23,854 nt of DNA from Bryobacteraceae bacterium. Its GTDB lineage: Bacteria; Acidobacteriota; Terriglobia; Bryobacterales; Bryobacteraceae. The notes below the pieces were generated by a model, which was not told the DNA's origin, searched no databases, and saw only the letters and a list, made by a program, of their open reading frames with translations. The stretch is from assembly GCA_030039005.1 (NCBI GenBank), contig JASHQT010000457.1, positions 1 through 23,854 of the forward strand, read 5' to 3'. The position numbers and the translations under genes are program-made. Positions 7,136-13,188 of this stretch are shown piece after piece. Each line of letters opens with the position of its first letter. Positions within the stretch are counted from its first letter, which is position 1.

Positions 7136-7160
7136 TAAATGATTTGTTGAAGTGATGAAC
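7121..7160. repeat. 20-bp tandem duplication across the flgC stop codon
   Basis: Bases 7121-7140 and 7141-7160 share 17 of 20 positions. The first copy holds the last codons and the TGA of flgC; the second is non-coding and repeats GTTGAAGTGAT. It looks like a local slippage or recombination duplication. Confidence 0.85.
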
Positions 7161-7169
7161 CCCAGAAAT

Positions 7170-7234
7170 CAGAATCCAGAAGTCAGAATTCAGAATAGGA
7201 GAGCGAGCGGAGACATTCCGAATTCTGGATTCTG
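7170..7234. repeat. Long inverted repeat in the flgC-fliE gap
   Basis: The left arm (7170-7196) and right arm (7215-7234) can form a stem of 20 pairs with one G-U pair and a 7-nt bulge in the left arm, around an 18-nt loop. Both arms are built from the words AGAATCCAGAA and AGAATTCAGAAT. It ends 17 bp before the fliE ATG. There is no U-run after it, so it is more like a dispersed palindromic repeat than an intrinsic terminator. Confidence 0.75.
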
Positions 7235-7251
7235 AATTCTCGACCGACCTC

Positions 7252-7551
7252 ATGAGCGCCCCCATTTCTCCCCTCCGCTTTCCCTCCGCGATTCCAGCGG
7301 TCGCGCCTGCATCCGGAGCGGGCGGGGGCGAAGCCGGATTCGGCTCCGTGCTGGCCGACGCGATCGGCCGCGTGGAGCAGTTCCAGCAGAATGCGGATTC
7401 GAGCATCGCTAAATTTCTCTCCGGCGAGGACGAAGAGGTACACAAGGTGGCGCTCGCCACCGAACAGGCCTCCATGTCCTTCGATCTGTTCCTGCAGGTG
7501 AGAAATAAAGTGGTCTCCGCCTACCAGGAGGTTATGCGCATGCAAATGTAG
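7252..7551 (+). CDS. fliE: Flagellar hook-basal body protein FliE
   Basis: FliE joins the MS ring (FliF) to the rod (FlgB) and is the first rod-type export substrate. The 99-residue product has a variable low-complexity N-terminus (residues 1-27) followed by the family domain: FGSVLADAIGRVEQFQQNADSSIAKFLSGEDEEVHKVALATEQASMSFDLFLQVRNKVVSAYQEVMRMQM. The signature is the HxVmiAxexAslsfqlxxqVRNKvveAYqEimrMqv C-terminus, present to the final residues. Length is normal. No Shine-Dalgarno sequence stands close to ATG 7252; the nearest AGGAG (7197-7201) is in the hairpin loop upstream. The stop codon TAG lies in the left arm of the next hairpin (7548-7574). Confidence 0.95.
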   Translation: MSAPISPLRFPSAIPAVAPASGAGGGEAGFGSVLADAIGRVEQFQQNADSSIAKFLSGEDEEVHKVALATEQASMSFDLFLQVRNKVVSAYQEVMRMQM

Positions 7552-7574
7552 CCGGCGCTGGTGGCGCCGGCTAC
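7548..7574. repeat. Perfect REP-like hairpin on the fliE stop codon
   Basis: GTAGCCGGCGC (7548-7558) and GCGCCGGCTAC (7564-7574) form a perfect 11-bp stem with a 5-nt loop. The fliE TAG is inside the left arm. The symmetric GTAGCCGG/CCGGCTAC ends resemble dispersed REP-type palindromes. No U-run follows. Confidence 0.8.
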
Positions 7575-7576
7575 TC

Positions 7577-7660
7577 GCCATTGGCTATTGGCGGTTGGCC
7601 GCCGTCACGGTGAGGACCCGGCAAATGTGCCTGCTTGGCTAATAGCCAACGGCCAATGGC
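7577..7660. repeat. Imperfect inverted repeat in the fliE-fliF gap
   Basis: Arms 7577-7600 and 7637-7660 are 24 bp each and complementary at 19 of 24 positions, built on GCCATTGGC/GCCAATGGC and GGCTA/TAGCC words. They enclose a 36-nt loop. Together with the hairpin just before, they fill most of the 161-bp gap. Confidence 0.7.
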
Positions 7661-7712
7661 AGTTGTGAATTGAAAAACCTTCAGGCCGCGCTGGAACGCA
7701 CGAATATCACCC

Positions 7713-9389
7713 ATGGATCAGATCAAGAAACTGATCGAGAGCTTGAGCTGGCGCCAGATCGTCTCGATCGCGGTTGCCGCCGCGGCGGTGATTGCCGCAC
7801 TGGCCTGGCTTTCGCGCTGGAACCGGGAGCGCGACTTCCGCCCGTTGTACAGCTCGCTCGCCGCCGAAGACGCCGCCGCGGTGCTGGCCAAGGTGCGCGA
7901 AAGCGGCTCCGAGTTCCGCCTGGCCGACAACGGCTCGACGGTGCTGGTGCCTTCGGCGCGCGTGGCGGAACTGCGCCTGGATGTGGCCTCGGCCGGGTTG
8001 CCCAAAAGCGGCCGCATCGGGTTCGAACTCTTCGACAAGTCGGGCTTCGGCGCGAGCGACTTCACCGAGCAGGTCAACTATCATCGCGCGCTGGAAGGCG
8101 AGCTAGAGCGCAGCGTGATGTCGCTCGCCGAAGTGGAACAGGCGCGTGTACACATCACGTTTCCCAAAGACTCGCTGTTCCTGGACTCGCGCCAGCCCGC
8201 CAAGGCGAGCGTGCTGGTGAAGCTGCGTCCGGGCGCGCAACTGGCGCCGCAAAATGTGGCCGCCATCTGCCAGCTCACCGCCAGCGCCGTCGAGGGGCTG
8301 ATGCCTGAAGCGGTCTCGGTGGTGGACACGCGCGGGAACCTGCTCAACCGGGCGAGAAAAGCGGCCTCGCCCGACGATCCCGAGCCATCGGAGGAAGCCA
8401 TCGAATACCGCCAGAGGCTGGAGCACGACGTGGTGGCCAAGATCAATCAGGCCCTCGATCCGCTGCTCGGCCCCAACAAATACCGCGCCACAGCCGCGGT
8501 GGAGTGCGATTTTTCGAGCGCCGAGCAAAGCGATGAAACCTACGACCCGAGCAAATCGGTGATGGTGAGTTCGCAAAAAACCGAAGACATCAGCGCGGGA
8601 TCCGCGGCCGCGGGGATTCCCGGCACGGCTTCTACGCTGCCTCCGCCCGCGCCGCGCCCGGCGGCGGGAGGCAACACCGTGACGCGGCGCACCGAAAACA
8701 TCAACTATCAATCCAGCCATAGCGTGCGGCGCGTCCGCGAGCCGGAAGGCGCGGTGAAGCGCATGTCGGTGTCGTTGCTGGTGGATTCTGACGTGCGCTA
8801 TGAGGGTTCGGGCCCCAAGGCCAGGCGCGTGGTCCAGGCGCCCTCGCCCGAGAAGCTGAAAACCATTCACGACCTGGTGGCGGGGGTGATCGGGTTCAAC
8901 GCCGAGCGGGGCGACCAGTTGGTGGTGGAGACTCTGCCCTTCGAATCCACGCTGAATCCGGAGCAGCTTCCGCCGCCGGCGCCTCCGCCTCCGGCTCCCG
9001 GCTGGCGGGAACAGCTTTTGCAGAACCGAATGTTCGTCATCGGGGTGGGCGTGGGAGCGGCGCTGCTGCTGGTGCTGGTGGTGGCGCTGCGCTCCTCCCG
9101 CCGCCCCTCCGCGCGTCCGGCCGAGCTTCCGGCCGAGCTGCCCGCCGGCGCGCCGCTCACGCCCGAACAGCTCCAGAGCCAGATCGAAAACCGCCTGGCG
9201 GAACAGACTGCGCAGCGGCAAAAACAAGAGGCCGAGGCACTGAACGCGCTCAAGCTGCCTCCAGTGACCAAGAAAACCGAGGTGCTGACCAAGCATATTG
9301 CGGAGCAAGCCAAGAAGGATGCGGCCAGCATGGCGCACGTAGTGCGGGCCTGGATGGCCGAGTCCGGCGACGAAGTGCGGAGGACCTAG
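7713..9389 (+). CDS. fliF: Flagellar MS-ring protein FliF
   Basis: FliF builds the MS ring in the inner membrane, the platform for rotor, rod and export gate. The 558-residue product has a first membrane segment at about residues 15-33 and a second at about 440-460, with the periplasmic ring-forming domains between. The N-terminal block FRPLYSSLAAEDAAAVLAKV (42-61) and the block VEQARVHITFPKDSLFL (141-157) with QPAKASVLVKLRPG are diagnostic. After a Pro/Gly-rich stretch (300-320) comes the second ring-building part. The cytoplasmic tail ends in AEQAKKDAASMAHVVRAWMAE, the FliG-binding helix region. Length is normal. No clear Shine-Dalgarno sequence precedes ATG 7713. The start fits the family. 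Confidence 0.95.
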   Translation: MDQIKKLIESLSWRQIVSIAVAAAAVIAALAWLSRWNRERDFRPLYSSLAAEDAAAVLAKVRESGSEFRLADNGSTVLVPSARVAELRLDVASAGLPKSGRIGFELFDKSGFGASDFTEQVNYHRALEGELERSVMSLAEVEQARVHITFPKDSLFLDSRQPAKASVLVKLRPGAQLAPQNVAAICQLTASAVEGLMPEAVSVVDTRGNLLNRARKAASPDDPEPSEEAIEYRQRLEHDVVAKINQALDPLLGPNKYRATAAVECDFSSAEQSDETYDPSKSVMVSSQKTEDISAGSAAAGIPGTASTLPPPAPRPAAGGNTVTRRTENINYQSSHSVRRVREPEGAVKRMSVSLLVDSDVRYEGSGPKARRVVQAPSPEKLKTIHDLVAGVIGFNAERGDQLVVETLPFESTLNPEQLPPPAPPPPAPGWREQLLQNRMFVIGVGVGAALLLVLVVALRSSRRPSARPAELPAELPAGAPLTPEQLQSQIENRLAEQTAQRQKQEAEALNALKLPPVTKKTEVLTKHIAEQAKKDAASMAHVVRAWMAESGDEVRRT

Positions 9390-9405
9390 AGGGGCGCACT
9401 CCCGC

Positions 9406-9461
9406 ACGCGGATTGCTGAACGCGGATTGCTGAACGCGGATTGATGAACGCGGATTGATGA
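9406..9461. repeat. Four tandem 14-bp repeats before fliG
   Basis: The unit ACGCGGATTGCTGA occurs twice (9406-9433) and its variant ACGCGGATTGATGA twice (9434-9461), ending four bases before the fliG ATG at 9465. The single C-to-A change creates an ATG in units three and four. The array fills most of the 75-bp fliF-fliG gap and includes the place where a ribosome binding site would sit. Confidence 0.9.
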
Positions 9462-9464
9462 ACT

Positions 9465-10505
9465 ATGATCCAGAATCTCGAAACCGCCGCCTCCGGGGTT
9501 CCCAATGTTCCGGGGATCCGCAAAGCCGCCATTCTGATGATCATTTTGGGCGACCAGGCCAGCGCCGAAATCCTGCGCCAGTTGGACGAAGAAGAGGTGC
9601 AGGCGATCGGGCACGAGGTGGCGCGCATCACCTCCATCAGCAACGACCAGGCCGAGGAGGTGCTCGAAGAGTTCTACCAGATGTCGATGGCCCACGACTA
9701 CGTGCTCAAGGGCGGCATCGATTATGCCAAGAAGATGCTCAACAACGCCTTCGGCCCCGAGCACGCCAGAAAAATCGTGGACCGGCTGATGAAGACCCTG
9801 GGCTCGGAACTGGCCAGTTTCGACGCCATCCAGAAAGCCGACCCGCAGCAGCTCGCCAAGTTCATCCACAACGAACATCCGCAGACCATCGCGCTGATCC
9901 TTTCGCACCTGAACGCCTCGCAGGCCGCGGGACTGCTGATCTCGCTGCCGCAGGAGCTGCGCGCTGACGTCGCGCTGCGCATGGCGCACCTGGACCAGAT
10001 TTCGCCGCTGATCGTGTCCAAGATCGCGTCTATTATCGGGCAGCGGCTGAAGTCGCTCGGCGAGATGAGCCGCGAATCTTACGGCGGCGTGCGCGCGGTT
10101 TCGGAGATGTTCAACCGCTTGGATTCGGGCTCTAGCAAGGACATTCTGGAGGCCATCGAGCAGAACGACCCGAAACTGGTGGAGACCATCCGCCATTTGA
10201 TGTTCGTGTTCGAGGACCTGCTGCTGCTGAGCCAGGAAGCCGTCAAGGAGATGCTGGGTAAAGTGGACCGCAAGATCCTGACGGTGGCTCTGAAGGGCAC
10301 CAGCGAACAATTGAAGAATCATATTTTGCAGCAGATGTCGCAGCGCGGCGCCGAAATGCTCCGGGAAGACCTGGAGGCGCTGGGGCCGGTGAAGATCAAG
10401 GAAGTGGAGGCGGCGCAGCAGCAGATTATCGCGATTTTCCGCCAGTTGGAGGCCGAGGGCACGATCAGCCTCAAGGGTACGGTAGGTGAGCAATATGTGG
10501 TGTGA
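9465..10505 (+). CDS. fliG: Flagellar motor switch protein FliG
   Basis: FliG is the rotor protein that contacts FliF and the stator and carries torque. The 346-residue product shows the N-terminal FliF-binding domain (GIRKAAILMIILGDQASAEIL), the middle domain with the EHPQT motif at 137-141 (FIHNEHPQTIALILSHL), the Gly-Gly hinge at 207-208 (SYGGVRAVSEMFNRLD), and the C-terminal domain with IRHLMFVFEDLLLL and the charged torque helix (SEQLKNHILQQMSQRGAEMLREDLEALGPVK). Length is close to the usual 330-345. A tandem 14-bp repeat array directly precedes the start. The stop codon overlaps the alternative GTG start of fliH and lies 8 bp before its preferred ATG. Confidence 0.97.
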   Translation: MIQNLETAASGVPNVPGIRKAAILMIILGDQASAEILRQLDEEEVQAIGHEVARITSISNDQAEEVLEEFYQMSMAHDYVLKGGIDYAKKMLNNAFGPEHARKIVDRLMKTLGSELASFDAIQKADPQQLAKFIHNEHPQTIALILSHLNASQAAGLLISLPQELRADVALRMAHLDQISPLIVSKIASIIGQRLKSLGEMSRESYGGVRAVSEMFNRLDSGSSKDILEAIEQNDPKLVETIRHLMFVFEDLLLLSQEAVKEMLGKVDRKILTVALKGTSEQLKNHILQQMSQRGAEMLREDLEALGPVKIKEVEAAQQQIIAIFRQLEAEGTISLKGTVGEQYVV

Positions 10506-10513
10506 GGCACGCC

Positions 10514-11188
10514 ATGTCCTCTAAACTTCTGCGCGGCCAGCCTGAGGCGGCCCAGCCGGTGGCCTGGGCGCGGGTACCCGGGTTCGACTTCCCCTCGGGC
10601 GAATCCTCGACTGAGCCACCGGCCTATATCCCGCAACCGGGCGCGACGCAGGCGGCCCCGAGGGTGGCGATGACGGCGGCCGAACTCGAGCAGCGTGTAA
10701 ACGCGGCGTACAAGAAGGGCTTCGAAGAGGGGCAGGCGGCCGCGCGCCGGAGCCTGGCGGCCGATGTCGGGGCCATGCAAGGGAAGCTGGCGCGCGCGAT
10801 CGAGGAACTGACCGGATTGCGGGCCCGGGCGCGGCGCGAGGCCGAGCAAGACGCGGTGGCGCTGGCGATCGCGGTGGCGCGCCGCATCCTGCACCGCGAG
10901 CTCACCGTCGCGCCCGAAGCGCTGCTGGGGCTGGTGAAGGCGGCGCTCGAAAAAATGGAAGCGCGCGAGATCCACCGCGTGCGCGTGGCGCGTTCCGATG
11001 CGGCGGCGGTGCGGCAGTTCTTCGACCAGATGGGCGCGCCGCAGCGCGTGGAAGTGCTGGCCGATCCGGCGCTGGAACCCGGCAGCGTGCGGATTGAATC
11101 CAGCACGGGAACGCTGGATGCATCGGTGGACACGCAACTGGAGGAAATCGAGCGCGGGTTCGCCGATTTGATGCGAGGTTCAGCATGA
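10514..11188 (+). CDS. fliH: Flagellar assembly protein FliH (export ATPase stator/regulator)
   Basis: FliH dimers bind the export ATPase FliI and link it to the C ring. The product is 224 residues from ATG 10514, chosen because GAGG stands six bases upstream; GTG 10502 would add four residues. The N-terminal 50 residues are Pro/Ala-rich and poorly conserved. Then comes the helix with YKKGFEEGQAAARR (typical FliH GxxxG-like segment), a long coiled-coil region (about 75-115), and the C-terminal domain AIAVARRILHREL...LVKAALEKM...VRVARSD... ending EIERGFADLM, matching the FliH/HrpE C-terminal fold. FliH is weakly conserved, so context between fliG and fliI adds weight. It overlaps fliI by four bases. 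Confidence 0.88.
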   Translation: MSSKLLRGQPEAAQPVAWARVPGFDFPSGESSTEPPAYIPQPGATQAAPRVAMTAAELEQRVNAAYKKGFEEGQAAARRSLAADVGAMQGKLARAIEELTGLRARARREAEQDAVALAIAVARRILHRELTVAPEALLGLVKAALEKMEAREIHRVRVARSDAAAVRQFFDQMGAPQRVEVLADPALEPGSVRIESSTGTLDASVDTQLEEIERGFADLMRGSA

Positions 11189-12501
11189 ATTTGCAGGCAT
11201 ACTTGGAAAAACTCGCGCGGCTGGAGGTCTGCCGCTGGACGGGCACCGTCACCGAACTGGTGGGGTTGCTGGTGGAGTCCCAAGGCCCGGAATCGGCGGC
11301 GGGAGACTTCTGCGAGATCAACTCCCGCTCGGGGCGTCTGATCCGCACGCAGGTGATCGGGTTCCGCGACGGGCGTGTGCTGTCGATGCCGCTCGAAGAA
11401 ACCGAAGGACTGCAATTGGGCGATCCGATTGTCGCGCGCGGCGACGACGCGCGCATCGAAGTGTCGCCGGCGCTCGCCGGTCGCGTACTGGATGGATTTG
11501 GCAAGCCGCTCGATGGAGGCCCTCCGCCCGCCGGTTCCGGCGGCGTCGCCTGCGATTTGTACGCTGCCGCGCCGGGGCCGCTCGACCGCGAGCCGATCGG
11601 CGAGCCGCTGGCCACCGGCATCCGGGCCATCGACAGTCTGCTGACCTGCGGCAAAGGGCAAAGGATCGGGATATTCGGCGGTTCCGGAGTGGGCAAAAGC
11701 ACGCTGCTGGGCGCGATGGCGCGCTCGAGTTCCGCCGATGTGAACGTGATCGCGCTGATCGGAGAGCGCAACCGCGAAGTGCGGGATTTCATCGAGCACG
11801 AATTGGGCCCGGAAGGACTCAAGAAATCCGTACTCGTGGTGGCCACCTCGGACCGGCCGGCGCCGCTGCGCATCCGCGCGGCGTTCGTCGCGCTGGCGGT
11901 CGCCGAATACTTCCGGGATCGGGGCCAAGATGTCCTGCTGGTGATGGACTCGGTGACGCGGCTGGCGATGGCGCAGCGCGAAATCGGTCTGGCGGCGGGC
12001 GAACCTCCCAGCCAGAAAGGCTACACACCTTCCGTGTTCGCTTTATTACCGAAAATCTTCGAGCGTGCGGGGCGGTTCCGCACGGGCTCCATCACCGGTT
12101 TTTTCACCGTGCTGGTGGAAGGCGACGACTTCAACGAGCCCATCTGCGACGCGGTGCGCGCGATTCTGGACGGCCACATCGTTTTATCGCGCGAGCTGGG
12201 CGCGTCGGGGCACTATCCGGCGATCGACGTGTTGCAGTCGGTCAGCCGGCTCGCCCCGCGGCTGTGTACGCCGGAACAAAAGGAAGCGGCGGCCAAGATT
12301 CGCGAGGCCATGGCCACGCATGCGCGCTCGGAGGACCTGATCAACCTGGGCGCGTATGTCGGCGGCGCGAATCCGAAGCTGGATGCGGCCATCCGCCTGC
12401 GCCCCCTGCTCACGGACTTCCTAAAGCAGGCGAGCCACGAACAGAGTCCGTTCGAGGAAACCATGGCCGGCCTGAGTGAGCTGGCGAAGCAGACGGGATG
12501 A
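11185..12501 (+). CDS. fliI: Flagellum-specific ATP synthase FliI (export ATPase)
   Basis: FliI is the hexameric ATPase of the flagellar type III export system, related to the F1 beta subunit. In the 438-residue product the Walker A loop is GGSGVGKST (165-173), GERNREVRDFIEHEL (193-207) carries the catalytic Glu region, and Walker B is VLLVMDSVTR (250-259). GYTPSVFALLPKIFERAGR and SGHYPAIDVLQSVSR are hallmarks of the type III ATPase branch. Length is normal. The ATG overlaps the fliH stop (ATGA), and the last four bases overlap the fliJ start, so fliH-fliI-fliJ are translated as a coupled set, which suits their assembly into one complex. Confidence 0.97.
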   Translation: MNLQAYLEKLARLEVCRWTGTVTELVGLLVESQGPESAAGDFCEINSRSGRLIRTQVIGFRDGRVLSMPLEETEGLQLGDPIVARGDDARIEVSPALAGRVLDGFGKPLDGGPPPAGSGGVACDLYAAAPGPLDREPIGEPLATGIRAIDSLLTCGKGQRIGIFGGSGVGKSTLLGAMARSSSADVNVIALIGERNREVRDFIEHELGPEGLKKSVLVVATSDRPAPLRIRAAFVALAVAEYFRDRGQDVLLVMDSVTRLAMAQREIGLAAGEPPSQKGYTPSVFALLPKIFERAGRFRTGSITGFFTVLVEGDDFNEPICDAVRAILDGHIVLSRELGASGHYPAIDVLQSVSRLAPRLCTPEQKEAAAKIREAMATHARSEDLINLGAYVGGANPKLDAAIRLRPLLTDFLKQASHEQSPFEETMAGLSELAKQTG

Positions 12502-12953
12502 AACGGTTCCAATTCCCACTCGACCGCGTGCGCCGCTGGCGCGCCGAACAGGCCGCGCTCGAGGAGCTGAAGCTGGAGCGCTGGTACGTGCACCTGGCCG
12601 CTTTGGACCAAGAGCGAGCGCGTACGGAGAACGAACGGGCGGCGAGCGAGCGCAACGTTCTGGTCCAAGCTTCGGTGGAGGCGGGCGAACTTCAGGCGCT
12701 GGACGCCTACCGGCTGCACGCGCGCTCGCGCATCGAAAAGATGGAAAATCGGCGGCGCGAAGTCCTGGTCCAGGTAGAGAAGCAGCGGCTGTGTCTGATG
12801 GAAGCGCGGCGGCGCGCGGAGCTACTGGAACGTTTGAAGACCAGAACGTTCGATGCCTGGCGCGCCGCCGCCGACCGGGAAGAAGAGACACTCGCGGGCG
12901 AACTGTACCTGGCCAAATGGGGCCGGGGAACGCCAGGCGCTCGCCGATCGTGA
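12498..12953 (+). CDS. fliJ: Flagellar export protein FliJ
   Basis: FliJ is the central stalk-like coiled coil of the export ATPase and connects it to the export gate FlhA. The 151-residue product is nearly all helical, rich in Arg, Glu and Ala with heptad-like spacing, and begins MKRFQFPLDRVRRWRAEQAALEELKL, the typical 'FrFpLdrvLrlr...E' start of FliJ. Sequence conservation is low in this family; the assignment rests on that start, size, coiled-coil nature and position after fliI with a four-base overlap. It is the last gene of the flagellar run: the next annotated genes are on the opposite strand. No clear intrinsic terminator follows. Confidence 0.88.
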   Translation: MKRFQFPLDRVRRWRAEQAALEELKLERWYVHLAALDQERARTENERAASERNVLVQASVEAGELQALDAYRLHARSRIEKMENRRREVLVQVEKQRLCLMEARRRAELLERLKTRTFDAWRAAADREEETLAGELYLAKWGRGTPGARRS

Positions 12954-12966
12954 TGTCTTGCGCAGG

Positions 12967-13035
12967 TTATTGTACGGCCGGCAGCAGGACGCCCACGTGA
13001 GTAGCAATAATCGCAATCACAACCAGGAAAAACAT
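12967..13035 (-). CDS. Putative 22-residue hydrophobic membrane peptide
   Basis: An ORF too short for usual gene callers encodes MFFLVVIAIIATHVGVLLPA plus VQ and then TAA at 12967-12969. Residues 2-19 are almost wholly hydrophobic, enough for one membrane helix, with a single polar HV step at 13-14. Its ATG at 13033-13035 is preceded by AAAGGAG with eight bases spacing, among the best ribosome binding sites in the window, whereas most verified genes here have weak ones. It lies 153 bp downstream of the DsbD-like gene on the same strand and converges on fliJ. I recognise no family; it is not evidently CydX or KdpF. An overlapping minus-strand frame (ATG at 13157, 46 residues) lacks a ribosome binding site. 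Real translation is an inference. Confidence 0.45.
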   Translation of the reverse strand: MFFLVVIAIIATHVGVLLPAVQ

Positions 13036-13188
13036 GGCTTTTTCTCCTTTGGCGGATAGTTGGGCACGCCACAGGCCACCCGCATCCGAAAGCAGAGCTC
13101 CTTGCCGATGTTGAATATCCGGACGAACAGGGCCGCCGGTCTAACCGAAACGTTCATTTGCGAGAAGAATTCGGTTCTGGAAAGGCGG
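13036..13188. other. Non-coding gap between the DsbD-like gene and the small ORF
   Basis: This 153-bp stretch contains the Shine-Dalgarno sequence of the small ORF (13044-13050) and a 7-bp inverted repeat, AACCGAA (13143-13149) with TTCGGTT (13170-13176), around a 20-nt loop. I see no convincing promoter or terminator. Confidence 0.4.

Noticed and set aside
7548..7574. The fliE hairpin as a rho-independent terminator
   Set aside because: No U-run follows and the flagellar genes continue downstream in the same order as in other bacteria.
7121..7660. The repeats in the flagellar gaps as a CRISPR array
   Set aside because: Units are tandem or palindromic without unique spacers of regular length, and no cas gene is present.
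8103..10493. A 796-codon open frame on the minus strand opposite fliF and fliG
   Set aside because: It mirrors the codon bias of two certain flagellar genes, its translation is His/Arg/Gln-rich with no family features, and it spans the non-coding repeat array.
12996..13157. 46-codon minus-strand frame overlapping the 22-aa ORF
   Set aside because: No ribosome binding site at its ATG and a mixed-composition translation; the overlapping short ORF has far better initiation signals.
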